NCBI RefSeq assembly: GCF_004745595.1
Contig: NZ_SRLH01000003.1
Span: 124,001-188,000, forward strand
DNA from: Flavobacterium humi
GTDB taxonomy: Bacteria; Bacteroidota; Bacteroidia; Flavobacteriales; Flavobacteriaceae
Reading direction: 5' to 3'
DNA: 64,000 nt
Below are positions 46,527 to 55,264 of this stretch, one piece after another. The stretch's first letter is position 1; the number at the start of each line of letters is the position of its first letter. Position numbers and translations under genes: made by a program. The notes beneath the pieces were generated by a model that ran no database searches, was not told the origin of the DNA, and saw only the letters and a list, made by a program, of their open reading frames with translations.

Positions 46527-48425
46527 TTAATAGGCGCGGGCATCTTTTCCTTCGTAAAAATTCATGAAAGCCCTGTTCACTACACGGTTTCCGCCGTCTG
46601 TAGGATAATTCCCCGTAAAGTACCAATCGCCTAAATTTTTAGGACAGGCCTTGTGCAAATTTTCAACGGTTTGGAAAATAATCTTCACTTCCGCTTTTAC
46701 CGATGAAGACGTTAGCATTTCTGCAATTTTATCTGAAATTTCCTGATCGGTAAACGGCGCATAGATTTCGTTGACATAATTGACCACTTCGCTGTCGCTT
46801 AGGTTTTCCTGTGCTTTGCATTTTACGTAAACTTCGTCAACAATGTGGTACAGGTTTCTTTCTTTAAGAAGTGCCAATGCAGCCCTGAAGGCAACCAAAC
46901 CTTCCAGTTTGGCCATATCGATTCCGTAACAGTCCGGATAACGTATTTGCGGTGCTGATGAAACAATAACGATTTTTTTAGGATGAAGCCTGTCCATCAT
47001 CTTGATAATGCTTTTCTTCAATGTCGTTCCACGGACAATACTATCATCAATAATGACTAAATTATCGGTAGGCTTTATCACACCATAGGTTACATCGTAT
47101 ACATGCGCGACCAAATCGTCACGGCTACTGTCTTCGGTAATGAAAGTCCTTAATTTTACGTCTTTTATGGCCACTTTTTCCGTACGAAGCTTCACTGAAA
47201 GTATCTCTTGAAGTTTTTCCGTACTTAAGGCTTCCTTATTGGCTAAAATGTCGGCGATTTTCCTTTGGTTGAGAAAATCCTGGGCTGCTTCGACCATTCC
47301 GTAAAACGAAGTTTCGGCCGTATTCGGGATATACGAAAAAACCGTATTGTCCGTATCGTTATTGATGGTTTCCAGAACCGCCGGAAGGATTAATTTTCCA
47401 AGGTCTTTACGCTCTTGGTAAATTTCCGCATCGCTTCCTCTTGAAAAATAAATCCTTTCAAAAGAACATGCCTTAAGTGGCAGCGCTTCTCTTATTTTTT
47501 CGTCCAAAACCCTTCCGTCTTTCTTAATGACAAGCGCATGGCCTGGTGTAATTTCCTGGATACTTTCAAAAGGAACATTGAAAACCGTTTGTATTACCGG
47601 TCTTTCCGAAGCTACTACTACGATTTCATCATCCTGGTAATAATATGCCGGACGGATTCCTGCCGGATCACGGGTTACAAAAGCATCTCCATGCCCTAAA
47701 AGCCCTGCCATGGCATAACCACCATCCCAGTTTTTGGAAGCTCGTTTTAAAATACGGGCTACATCCAGCTTTTCGGCAATGACCGGAGAAGCTTCACGCT
47801 TGGACAATCCTTCATTCTTACACTCCTGGTACAAATCAGTTACTTCATCATCCAGGAAATGGCCTATTTTTTCCATTACGGTAACTGTATCCGCCATTTG
47901 TTTCGGGTGTTGCCCCAATCGGACCAAATCTTCAAAAAGCTCTTTGACATTGGTCATATTGAAGTTACCAGCCACAATCAGGTTGCGGTGCATCCAGTTG
48001 TTCTGGCGCAAGAAAGGATGGACGTTCTCAATGCTGTTTTTCCCAAAAGTCCCATAACGGACATGGCCCAGGAACAATTCCCCAACATACGGGATATTGG
48101 CTTTTTGAAGGGCCACATTATTGCGGTATTCTTCGTGTGCTTCGAGTTCATCAGCAATGCGCTGGTTAATCTGCCCGAAAATATCCTGGATCGGCTGTGC
48201 CTGATTGGAACGGATACGGCTGATATACCTTTGGCCTGCTTCTACATCAAGTTTTATGCTGGCCAATCCTGCTCCATCCTGGCCTCTGTTGTGTTGTTTT
48301 TCCAAAAGGAGGTACATTTTTTCAACTCCGTAAAAAGCTGTTCCGTACTTTTCCTTGTAAAACTCCAATGGTTTTTTCAATCTTAAAAGGGCAATGCCAC
48401 ATTCGTGTTTTAATGCGTCACTCAT
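46527..48425 (-). CDS. Amidophosphoribosyltransferase-like protein, long form (PurF family)
   Basis: A 632-residue protein with a class II glutamine amidotransferase N-domain (HECGIALLRL with Cys9, QHNRGQDGAGLA, LGHVRYGT, GNFNMTN) and a phosphoribosyltransferase C-domain whose PRPP loop is VIIDDSIVRGTTL. Classical PurF is about 470-510 residues; here extra sequence lies in the amidotransferase domain and at the C-terminus (DQEISDKIAEMLTSSS...). Cys9, rather than Cys2, implies removal of an 8-residue propeptide. It may form phosphoribosylamine for purines. The downstream neighbour of PfkB, rnhA and purN fits nucleotide metabolism, but a second, shorter PurF could exist elsewhere in the genome. 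Confidence 0.9.
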   Translation of the reverse strand: MSDALKHECGIALLRLKKPLEFYKEKYGTAFYGVEKMYLLLEKQHNRGQDGAGLASIKLDVEAGQRYISRIRSNQAQPIQDIFGQINQRIADELEAHEEYRNNVALQKANIPYVGELFLGHVRYGTFGKNSIENVHPFLRQNNWMHRNLIVAGNFNMTNVKELFEDLVRLGQHPKQMADTVTVMEKIGHFLDDEVTDLYQECKNEGLSKREASPVIAEKLDVARILKRASKNWDGGYAMAGLLGHGDAFVTRDPAGIRPAYYYQDDEIVVVASERPVIQTVFNVPFESIQEITPGHALVIKKDGRVLDEKIREALPLKACSFERIYFSRGSDAEIYQERKDLGKLILPAVLETINNDTDNTVFSYIPNTAETSFYGMVEAAQDFLNQRKIADILANKEALSTEKLQEILSVKLRTEKVAIKDVKLRTFITEDSSRDDLVAHVYDVTYGVIKPTDNLVIIDDSIVRGTTLKKSIIKMMDRLHPKKIVIVSSAPQIRYPDCYGIDMAKLEGLVAFRAALALLKERNLYHIVDEVYVKCKAQENLSDSEVVNYVNEIYAPFTDQEISDKIAEMLTSSSVKAEVKIIFQTVENLHKACPKNLGDWYFTGNYPTDGGNRVVNRAFMNFYEGKDARAY

Positions 48426-48450
48426 GTTGTTGTGTTGTAGTTAAGTAAAT

Positions 48451-48480
48451 AAAAAAAGCCCCAAACATTGTCCAGGGCTT
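48451..48480 (-). terminator. Terminator or attenuator between the PfkB kinase and purF-like genes
   Basis: The minus strand reads AAGCCC (48480-48475), a 13-nt loop, GGGCTT (48461-48456), then T. It sits only 25 bp before the purF-like ATG, leaving almost no room for a separate promoter. Confidence 0.75.
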
Positions 48481-48484
48481 CGTA

Positions 48485-49411
48485 TTATGATAATGCTATG
48501 TCGAATTGTGTTAGCGATTTGAATTGTTTCAATCTCGCATGCACTTCTTCTTTTGTAAGGGCAATCATTCTTTCTGTCCCGAACTTTTCCACACAGAAAG
48601 AAGCCAGGTTCGAACCGTGGATAATCGCGCTCTTCATGTTTTCAAATGAAATGTTTTCGCTCTGCGTGATAAATCCTGCAAAACCTCCCGCGAAGGTATC
48701 TCCTGCTCCGGTCGGATCGAAAACCTCCTCCAACGGCAATGCCGGTGCGAAGAAAACCTGTTTGTCATGGAACAATAATGCGCCGTGCTCTCCTTTTTTG
48801 ATCACTACGTATTTTGGCCCCATTTCCTGGATTTTTGCTGCTGCTTTCACTAAAGAGTATTCTCCCGAAAGCTGGCGCGCCTCCTCATCATTGATTGTAA
48901 TGACATCCACACGTTTGATAACGTTCAGAAGATCTTCCAAAGCACAGTCCATCCAGAAATTCATAGTATCCAACACCACTAATTTCGGTGTGGTTTCCAT
49001 TTGGTCCAGGACACTGCTCTGCACGATAGGGTGCAAATTCCCAAGCATGACAACATCGGCATTTTTGAAATCCTGAGGTACTTTCGGCTGGAAATCGGCC
49101 AGTACATTCAGTTCTGTTGCCAATGTATCCCTCGAATTTAAATCATTATGGTATTTTCCGCTCCAAAAGAACGTTTTTCCTCCTTTTACCACTTCAAGAC
49201 CTGAAATATCTATGTTTCTGTCTTTTAGCAGATTGATGTATTCCTGCGGGAAATCTTCCCCAACAACGGAAACAATGGCGGACTGCAAATTAAAATTTGA
49301 AGCTGAAAGACCAATATACGTTCCTGCGCCTCCTAATATTTTATCGGTTTTTCCAAAAGGTGTCTCGATTGCATCAAAAGCAACCGTTCCAACAATTAAT
49401 AATTTGTTCAT
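48485..49411 (-). CDS. PfkB-family sugar or nucleoside kinase
   Basis: A 308-residue ribokinase-fold kinase. The N-terminal MNKLLIVGTVAFDAIETPFG and GGAGTYIGLSASNF form the substrate region; the signature DPTGAGDTFAGGFAGF holds the catalytic Asp and anion hole. Family members phosphorylate ribose, fructose, adenosine and similar substrates; which one is used here is unclear. A perfect -7 box lies 24 nt upstream. Position between rnhA and the purF-like gene suggests a nucleoside or pentose substrate, as an inference only. Confidence 0.92.
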   Translation of the reverse strand: MNKLLIVGTVAFDAIETPFGKTDKILGGAGTYIGLSASNFNLQSAIVSVVGEDFPQEYINLLKDRNIDISGLEVVKGGKTFFWSGKYHNDLNSRDTLATELNVLADFQPKVPQDFKNADVVMLGNLHPIVQSSVLDQMETTPKLVVLDTMNFWMDCALEDLLNVIKRVDVITINDEEARQLSGEYSLVKAAAKIQEMGPKYVVIKKGEHGALLFHDKQVFFAPALPLEEVFDPTGAGDTFAGGFAGFITQSENISFENMKSAIIHGSNLASFCVEKFGTERMIALTKEEVHARLKQFKSLTQFDIALS

Positions 49412-49435
49412 AAAATGAATTGAAAATTAAAGGTG

Positions 49436-49443
49436 CAAATGTA
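49436..49443 (-). promoter_or_regulatory. -7 promoter box of the PfkB kinase gene
   Basis: The minus strand reads TACATTTG, perfect match, 24 nt before the ATG at 49411. Confidence 0.5.
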
Positions 49444-49484
49444 CGATTTAGTTTTCGGAATTACTAACCGATTTTTATGGGAAT

Positions 49485-49967
49485 TTAATCGTCCTGGTTA
49501 TTTTCGTAAAAAGCATCTACGGACAGCTTTTCCTGGGCGGAAGCCATGACCGCCAAAGCATCGCAACGTTCATTCTGAGGATGGTTGTTATGGCCTTTTA
49601 TCCATTTGAAATCTACCTGGTGCCTGCGGTATATCTTTAAGAAACGCGCCCAGAGGTCCGGGTTTTTCTTTCCGGCAAAGCCTTTCTTTTCCCATCCGAA
49701 AACCCATTTCTTTTCTACCGAATCCACTACATATTTCGAATCGGAAACTACTAAAACCTTCGTATTGGGGTTTTTCAGCTTCTCCAGACCGACAATTACG
49801 GCCAGCAATTCCATCCTATTATTAGTAGTATGGCGGAATCCTTCGTAAAATTCTTTTTTATAAGGCGACCCGACAAGCTCCATGACAACCCCGTAACCTC
49901 CAGGGCCGGGATTCCCTTTAGCAGCTCCATCAGTATAGATATGTACTTCGTGGTTTGAATTCAGCAT
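49485..49967 (-). CDS. rnhA: Ribonuclease HI
   Basis: A 160-residue enzyme that cuts RNA in RNA-DNA hybrids. The four catalytic acids are Asp13 (IYTDGAAKGNPGPGG), Glu53 (NNRMELLA), Asp76 (VVSDSKYVVDS) and Asp136 (NERCDALA). The ATG at 49967 gives the usual N-terminus and a 7-bp gap to purN; an ATG 30 nt upstream would overlap purN. The basic handle region (KKWVFGWEKKGFAGKKNPDLW) is present. It is cotranscribed with purN. Confidence 0.96.
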   Translation of the reverse strand: MLNSNHEVHIYTDGAAKGNPGPGGYGVVMELVGSPYKKEFYEGFRHTTNNRMELLAVIVGLEKLKNPNTKVLVVSDSKYVVDSVEKKWVFGWEKKGFAGKKNPDLWARFLKIYRRHQVDFKWIKGHNNHPQNERCDALAVMASAQEKLSVDAFYENNQDD

Positions 49968-49974
49968 CCGGGAA

Positions 49975-50538
49975 TTATTTGGTGATGAGTTTTTCAATAA
50001 CGGAAGGATAATGCAAGTGCTCGAGCTGGTGAACTATTTCAGCTATTTCTTCGGGTGTTTGGCATTTTTCGATATTGGCTGTGGCCTGGAAAACGATCCC
50101 TCCTTCGTCATAATGTTCATTTACATAATGAATGGAGATTCCGGTTTCTGTTTCTTTATTCTCCAAAACAGCCTTGTGGACATGCATCCCATACATTCCT
50201 TTGCCACCGTATTTTGGCAACAGTGCCGGATGGATGTTTACAATTTTATTGGGATAGGCCGCAATAATCGATTCGGGGAATTTCAAAAGGAAACCGGCCA
50301 GGACAATCAAATCAGGCTGGATTTCGTTGATTTTACTTAAAACCGTTCCGTCTGAAAGGGCAGTTTTATCAAAAATTACCGTAGGTACGTCATTATTTTC
50401 CGCCTTTTCCAAAACTTTGGCATGCAGATTGTTAGACAACACTGCGACCACGTTTCCTTGACTGTTGTTTTTAAAATGTAATATGATTTTTTCGGCATTG
50501 GATCCCGAACCGGAAGCAAATATTACAATCTTTTTCAT
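49975..50538 (-). CDS. purN: Phosphoribosylglycinamide formyltransferase
   Basis: A 187-residue GAR transformylase of de novo purine synthesis using 10-formyl-THF. Marks are IVIFASGSGSNAEKI at the N-terminus, the active-site KIVNIHPALLPKYGGKGMYG with Asn and His, and YVNEHYDEGGIVFQ with the catalytic Asp. It is the first gene before rnhA. A 9-bp inverted repeat (50539-50547 / 50566-50574) would pair with the AAAGGATAA immediately before the ATG, possibly controlling translation. Confidence 0.97.
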   Translation of the reverse strand: MKKIVIFASGSGSNAEKIILHFKNNSQGNVVAVLSNNLHAKVLEKAENNDVPTVIFDKTALSDGTVLSKINEIQPDLIVLAGFLLKFPESIIAAYPNKIVNIHPALLPKYGGKGMYGMHVHKAVLENKETETGISIHYVNEHYDEGGIVFQATANIEKCQTPEEIAEIVHQLEHLHYPSVIEKLITK

Positions 50539-50574
50539 TTATCCTTTGATTTTATTATGCAAAAAAAAGGATAA
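50539..50574 (-). promoter_or_regulatory. Inverted repeat covering the purN ribosome-binding region
   Basis: On the minus strand TTATCCTTT (50574-50566), an 18-nt loop, then AAAGGATAA (50547-50539) touching the ATG at 50538. It could hide the AAAGGA ribosome-binding site. Confidence 0.5.
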
Positions 50575-50654
50575 TAAATGATAAATAATTAAAATTGACC
50601 GTCTTTGTGAAATTAATTTTTTAAATTCGTGGTAAGATTTATTAACTAAAAAAG

Positions 50655-50683
50655 TTGTATTAAAATAAAGTTTTTTATTTTTG
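50655..50683 (+). promoter_or_regulatory. Promoter of acpP
   Basis: TTG (50655-50657), 18-nt spacer, TATTTTTG (50676-50683): full Bacteroidota consensus, with the ATG 29 nt downstream. Confidence 0.7.
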
Positions 50684-50712
50684 CCAACTAATAAAAATTA
50701 AAATTAAAGATT

Positions 50713-50949
50713 ATGTCAGACATTGCATCAAGAGTAAAAGCGATTATCGTAGACAAATTAGGTGTTGACGAAAACGAAGTTGTAACAGAAGCAAGCTTCA
50801 CTAACGATTTAGGAGCTGATTCATTAGACACTGTTGAGCTAATTATGGAGTTCGAAAAAGAATTTGACATCCAAATTCCAGACGACCAGGCTGAAAACAT
50901 TGCTACTGTAGGTCAAGCTATTTCTTACATCGAAGAAGCTAAAAAATAA
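50713..50949 (+). CDS. acpP: Acyl carrier protein
   Basis: A 78-residue acidic four-helix carrier. Ser37 in [15 protein letters not shown] is the 4'-phosphopantetheine site. It carries growing acyl chains for the FAS II enzymes, including FabF directly downstream and FabH at 10517-11521. A strong consensus promoter and a 12-bp hairpin right after the stop suggest that acpP is mostly made from its own short transcript, with fabF expressed at a lower level. Confidence 0.98.
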   Translation: MSDIASRVKAIIVDKLGVDENEVVTEASFTNDLGADSLDTVELIMEFEKEFDIQIPDDQAENIATVGQAISYIEEAKK

Positions 50950-50957
50950 TATTACTG

Positions 50958-51000
50958 AACATCTGTAAGTGAAACACCTTACAGATGTTATTATTTTTTA
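50958..51000 (+). terminator. Hairpin after acpP, probable partial terminator
   Basis: Perfect 12-bp stem AACATCTGTAAG (50958-50969) / CTTACAGATGTT (50978-50989) with an 8-nt loop and a broken T run. Confidence 0.75.
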
Positions 51001-51022
51001 ATGTCTTTTTCAAAATCTTTTG

Positions 51023-51056
51023 TAGATTTGTACAAACATTGATTGTATTACAATCA
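51023..51056 (+). promoter_or_regulatory. fabF promoter -7 box and 17-bp palindrome
   Basis: TAGATTTG (51023-51030) is a perfect -7 box. TGATTGTA-T-TACAATCA (51040-51056) is a perfect palindrome just downstream, near the expected transcription start. The leader to the fabF ATG is about 110 nt. A repressor site is possible. Confidence 0.5.
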
Positions 51057-51145
51057 TAAAAAATTTATGTAATACCCCATTGTTTCTTTTAGTAATTATT
51101 AAAAGTGCTGTGGGTTTTTTTATATTAAACAAAACCAACTAAACT

Positions 51146-52396
51146 ATGCAACTAAAGCGAGTAGTAGTAACAGGATTAGGCGCCTTAACACCTATCGGGA
51201 ACAATATTCAGGAATATTGGAACGCATTAATAAGCGGAAAAAGCGGTGCTGCTCCAATTACGTATTATGATACCGAAAAACACAAGACTAAATTTGCCTG
51301 CGAAGTAAAAAACTTCAATGTAGAGGACTATATAGACAAAAAAGAGGCCCGACGCATGGATAAATTCGCACAGTACGCCGTTGCTGCAAGTGAAGAAGCC
51401 ATAAAGGACGCAGGAATTACCAACGACAACGTTAACAAACAGAGAGTCGGTGTTATCTGGGGTGCCGGAATTGGCGGTTTGGAAACTTTCCAGGAAGAAG
51501 TCTTAAGTTATGCAAAAGGAGATGGGACACCTCGTTTCAACCCTTTTTTCATCCCAAAAATGATTGCTGATATTGCACCTGCCCATATTTCGATGAGAAA
51601 TGGTTTTATGGGTCCAAATTATACTACGGTATCTGCCTGTGCTTCTTCTGCGAATGCTTTGATCGATGCTTTCAACTATATCCGTTTGGGAATGTGCGAT
51701 GTTATCATCTCTGGTGGTTCCGAAGCAGCTGTAACCATTGCCGGTATGGGCGGTTTTAACTCCATGCAGGCTTTGTCAACCAGAAACGAAAGCCCGGAAA
51801 CAGCTTCAAGGCCTTTTGACGCTACACGCGACGGATTTGTTTTGGGCGAAGGAGCCGGAGCTTTGGTATTGGAAGAATACGAGCATGCCAAAGCACGTGG
51901 GGCAAATATCTATTGCGAATTGGGCGGAGGCGGAATGTCTTCCGATGCGTACCACCTGACTGCACCTCATCCGGAAGGAATCGGTGTGATTGCAGTAATG
52001 GAAAACACGCTAAGAGACGCAGGAATGAGACCTGAAGAGGTTGACCACATCAATACGCACGGAACTTCAACGCCGCTTGGGGATGTTGCCGAATTGAAAG
52101 CCATCAGCCATGTTTTTGGGGAGCATGCCAAAAATATCAATATCAATTCCACAAAATCGATGACCGGACACCTTTTGGGAGCTGCCGGTGCCATTGAAGC
52201 CATTGCTTCGGTACTGTCAATCAAACACGGAATCGTTCCTCCTACTATCAATCATACGGTTGTAGATGAAAATATCAATCCTGAATTGAACTTAACGCTT
52301 AACGTAGCTCAAAAAAGAGATGTAAAAGTAGCGATGAGCAACACTTTCGGGTTTGGCGGGCACAACGCTTGTGTATTATTCAAAAAAATAGATTAA
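51146..52396 (+). CDS. fabF: 3-oxoacyl-ACP synthase II (KAS II)
   Basis: A 416-residue elongating ketosynthase. Active-site residues are Cys165 (VSACASSANAL), His305 (NTHGTSTPLGD) and His342 (KSMTGHLLGAAGA), with Lys337 nearby. It condenses malonyl-ACP with acyl-ACP in fatty-acid elongation in the cytoplasm. It follows acpP and is 12 bp upstream of rnc, the conserved acpP-fabF-rnc order of many bacteria. A long leader containing a palindrome precedes it. Confidence 0.98.
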   Translation: MQLKRVVVTGLGALTPIGNNIQEYWNALISGKSGAAPITYYDTEKHKTKFACEVKNFNVEDYIDKKEARRMDKFAQYAVAASEEAIKDAGITNDNVNKQRVGVIWGAGIGGLETFQEEVLSYAKGDGTPRFNPFFIPKMIADIAPAHISMRNGFMGPNYTTVSACASSANALIDAFNYIRLGMCDVIISGGSEAAVTIAGMGGFNSMQALSTRNESPETASRPFDATRDGFVLGEGAGALVLEEYEHAKARGANIYCELGGGGMSSDAYHLTAPHPEGIGVIAVMENTLRDAGMRPEEVDHINTHGTSTPLGDVAELKAISHVFGEHAKNININSTKSMTGHLLGAAGAIEAIASVLSIKHGIVPPTINHTVVDENINPELNLTLNVAQKRDVKVAMSNTFGFGGHNACVLFKKID

Positions 52397-52408
52397 TAAG
52401 CTCTGTTT

Positions 52409-53149
52409 ATGAGTATTATTAGAAAAATATTTTCAAATTCCCGTTCTCCAGAAGACGGGATTTTTTTTGCAAAAATTGAGCAAATCCTGGGATTCAAGCC
52501 TATGAATCTTTTTCATTACCGCAGGGCTTTTACCCACAGGTCCATGAATACCATCGACGAACATGGCAACCCTTTAAATTATGAAAGGCTGGAATTTCTG
52601 GGTGATGCCATGTTGGGGTCGGTAATTGCGGCGCACCTGTTCAACAAAGTGCCTACCGGGGACGAAGGATACCTGACCAAAATGCGGTCCAAGATCGTGA
52701 GCCGGGAACACCTGAACGAATTAGGGAAAGACCTCAACCTGATCCAGTTCCTGGAGAGCAAGGTCTCGCTGCATAATTTCGGGGAAAATATCCATGGAAA
52801 TTTATTTGAGGCTTTTGTCGGTGCCATTTACCTGGATCGCGGATTTACTTTCTGCGAGAAATTCATCCACAAAAAAGTAATCAAGCCGTATGTAGACATA
52901 GACAAACTGGAAGGCAAAGTCATCAGCTACAAAAGCTTGCTCATAGAATGGTGCCAAAAAGAGAAAAAAACATTCCATTATGATATTTACGATGATGAAG
53001 ATGCGGGGAACCTGAAATATTTTGGCGTTAAATTAAGTATTGACGGCAAAATCGTAGCCAAAGCCAGGGCCACTTCCAAAAAGAAAGCCGAAGAAATCGC
53101 CTCCAAAAGAGCCTATTTTGTTTTTCAGGCGGAAATTGACAGCAAATAA
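52409..53149 (+). CDS. rnc: Ribonuclease III
   Basis: A 246-residue double-stranded RNA nuclease. The signature ERLEFLGDAMLGSVIA with the catalytic acids is near residue 60, and the second acid-rich motif is in NLFEAFVGAIYLDRG. The C-terminal 70 residues (SYKSLLIEWCQKEKKTFHY, KAEEIASKRAYF) form the dsRNA-binding domain. It processes rRNA precursors and structured RNAs. It is 12 bp after fabF. Confidence 0.97.
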   Translation: MSIIRKIFSNSRSPEDGIFFAKIEQILGFKPMNLFHYRRAFTHRSMNTIDEHGNPLNYERLEFLGDAMLGSVIAAHLFNKVPTGDEGYLTKMRSKIVSREHLNELGKDLNLIQFLESKVSLHNFGENIHGNLFEAFVGAIYLDRGFTFCEKFIHKKVIKPYVDIDKLEGKVISYKSLLIEWCQKEKKTFHYDIYDDEDAGNLKYFGVKLSIDGKIVAKARATSKKKAEEIASKRAYFVFQAEIDSK

Positions 53150-53265
53150 TGTCCAAAAGGCAAAATCGAATAAAAATTCCGGCAATTATTTAGCATAAAC
53201 CTAACTTCCTAAAGTAGTTAATAAACAATAGAAAATAGTATATTTACATTTATTTTGAATATACT

Positions 53266-53745
53266 ATGGCGATTCATAAAATACAACTTGAGGATTTTGA
53301 CCAGGTAGATTACAATTTGGTTGCAATCCATACCACTCTCGAAGATTACCGCCTGGCGTTCAAGATAAACCAGAATTTAACCATTTCGCTCAGTAAGAAC
53401 CAATGCGAGATCCCTATCGAAATCAACAAAAAAAAAGCTTCCTTTTCAAGATTTACGTTTGATGACGAAGAAAAAATGATGCTTTGGAATTTGATCCAGA
53501 ACAAGCAGGAAATCGAATTGCCCGTACAGACAAACGCTGCAAACCTGTTCGACAGCAGCCCGCTCATGACGCAGATTGCCTTGGTTTCCGAATTAAAAAA
53601 AGTGGATTATTTCCTAAAGATAGAACACGACAAACAGATTAAAATAAAAGATATTATCAGTAAACTCAACAAGATTGATTCCATCAGCACAGTATATGAA
53701 GTGGATGCCAATGAAATCAAATCAAAAAACAATTTAATTTTTTAA
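53266..53745 (+). CDS. IPExxxVDY family protein
   Basis: A 159-residue protein of a small Bacteroidota family. The N-terminus has the conserved AIHTTLEDYRLAFKIN, and the naming motif appears as VSELKKVDYFLKI, so Ile-Pro is replaced by Val-Ser. No catalytic residues are apparent, and the family has no known function. The gene stands 2 bp upstream of pyruvate kinase and is almost certainly cotranscribed with it, which suggests but does not prove a link to glycolysis. Confidence 0.8.
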   Translation: MAIHKIQLEDFDQVDYNLVAIHTTLEDYRLAFKINQNLTISLSKNQCEIPIEINKKKASFSRFTFDDEEKMMLWNLIQNKQEIELPVQTNAANLFDSSPLMTQIALVSELKKVDYFLKIEHDKQIKIKDIISKLNKIDSISTVYEVDANEIKSKNNLIF

Positions 53746-53747
53746 AA

Positions 53748-55178
53748 ATGCCTACAAGAAAAAAGACCAAAATTGTCGCTACGCTAGGCCCGGCCTGCAG
53801 CACAAAAGAAGTTATCAAAGATATGATTGAAGCCGGGGTGAATGTCTTCCGGATCAATTTCTCCCACGCTGATTACACCGATGTTTCGGAAAGAATCAAG
53901 ATCATCCGCGAACTAAACGACGAAAACGGTTACACTACAGCAATCCTTGCTGATTTGCAAGGCCCTAAACTGCGTGTAGGCGTAATGAAAGAAGATGTAG
54001 TCGTACACGACGGGGACCTGATCACTTTCCAGACCGCCGAAGATGTACCGGGAACTTCACAAAGGGTCTATATGAATTACAAAGCGTTCCCAAAAGACGT
54101 CAATCCTGGTGAAAGAATCCTTCTCGATGATGGGAAACTGATTTTTGAAGCCGTAGAAACCAATAAAGAAACAGAAGTCGTTTGCCGTGTAATACAGGGT
54201 GGGCCGCTGAAATCAAAAAAAGGAGTCAACCTGCCGAATACCAAAGTATCTTTGCCGGCACTAACCCAAAAAGACATCAAGGATGCCTTGTTCGCTATTG
54301 AAAACAATGTGGACTGGATTGCCCTTTCTTTTGTAAGGACTCCTAAAGATCTTGAAGAGTTAAGGGATTTGATCAATACCAATTCCGACCATAAAATCCC
54401 TATTGTAGCCAAGATAGAAAAACCCGAAGCTGTAGCCAATATTGACAAGATCGTCGCTTTTTGTGATGGTTTGATGGTGGCCCGCGGCGATTTGGGTGTT
54501 GAAATCCCGGCGCATGAAGTACCGCTTATCCAGAAGAAATTAATCCACCGTGCCAAAACCGCCCGTATCCCTGTTATTGTGGCTACCCAAATGATGGAAA
54601 CCATGATTACCAGCTTGACACCAACCAGGGCCGAAGTAAACGATGTGGCGAACTCTGTAATGGATGGTGCCGATGCGGTTATGCTTTCCGGGGAAACTTC
54701 GGTGGGTAATTATCCGGTCCAGGTAATTGAAAAAATGACCCAGATTATCGAAGCTGTTGAAGATTCGCCATTAATCCAGGTCCCTCAGAACCAGCCACAA
54801 ATCAAAACCAACCGTTACATCACCAAGAACATCTGTTACCATGGTGCGGTCATGGCCAATGACATCCAGGCGAAAGCCATCACTACACTAACCAACAGCG
54901 GCTATACCGCTTTTCAGGTTTCGGCTTGGCGGCCACATGCGCATATCCTGGTTTTCACCTCAAATAAGCGCATTTTAACGCAATTAAACCTGCTGTGGGG
55001 TGTCAATGCCTTTCTATATGATAAATTCGTCAGTACAGACGATACAATTGATGACATCAACCTGATTGCCCAAAACAAGGGCTTTGTCCAAAAAGGCGAT
55101 ATGCTGGTAAACCTGGCTGCGATGCCGGTGGCCAATAAAGGAATGGTCAATACGCTGCGTATCTCGGAAATCGAATAA
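53748..55178 (+). CDS. pyk: Pyruvate kinase
   Basis: A 476-residue glycolytic enzyme making pyruvate and ATP from PEP and ADP. The N-terminus is RKKTKIVATLGPACSTKEVI; VFRINFSHADY and the catalytic segment VAKIEKPEAVANIDKI hold the Lys, followed by DGLMVARGDLGVEIP with the metal-binding acid. IPVIVATQMMETMI and PTRAEVNDVANSVMDGADAV are the conserved C-face segments. A C-terminal regulatory domain follows (from about 350). It is the last gene of its unit and is followed by a terminator. Confidence 0.97.
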   Translation: MPTRKKTKIVATLGPACSTKEVIKDMIEAGVNVFRINFSHADYTDVSERIKIIRELNDENGYTTAILADLQGPKLRVGVMKEDVVVHDGDLITFQTAEDVPGTSQRVYMNYKAFPKDVNPGERILLDDGKLIFEAVETNKETEVVCRVIQGGPLKSKKGVNLPNTKVSLPALTQKDIKDALFAIENNVDWIALSFVRTPKDLEELRDLINTNSDHKIPIVAKIEKPEAVANIDKIVAFCDGLMVARGDLGVEIPAHEVPLIQKKLIHRAKTARIPVIVATQMMETMITSLTPTRAEVNDVANSVMDGADAVMLSGETSVGNYPVQVIEKMTQIIEAVEDSPLIQVPQNQPQIKTNRYITKNICYHGAVMANDIQAKAITTLTNSGYTAFQVSAWRPHAHILVFTSNKRILTQLNLLWGVNAFLYDKFVSTDDTIDDINLIAQNKGFVQKGDMLVNLAAMPVANKGMVNTLRISEIE

Positions 55179-55202
55179 GTAGCTTTTCATAAAAAAATAA
55201 AG

Positions 55203-55227
55203 CCCGGCCTAAAATGCCGGGTTTTTT
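55203..55227 (+). terminator. Intrinsic terminator of pyk
   Basis: CCCGGC (55203-55208) / GCCGGG (55216-55221) with a 7-nt loop and six T. Confidence 0.88.
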
Positions 55228-55264
55228 ATTGAAGTGGCAATCCGAAAATCCCAGTACAGGCATA

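Noticed and set aside
48452..48480. Riboswitch (for example a purine-type) upstream of the purF-like gene
   Set aside because: Only a simple terminator hairpin is visible; no aptamer-like conserved junction is recognisable.
54077..54604. 175-codon open frame on the minus strand
   Set aside because: It is antisense to pyruvate kinase, without motif or promoter.
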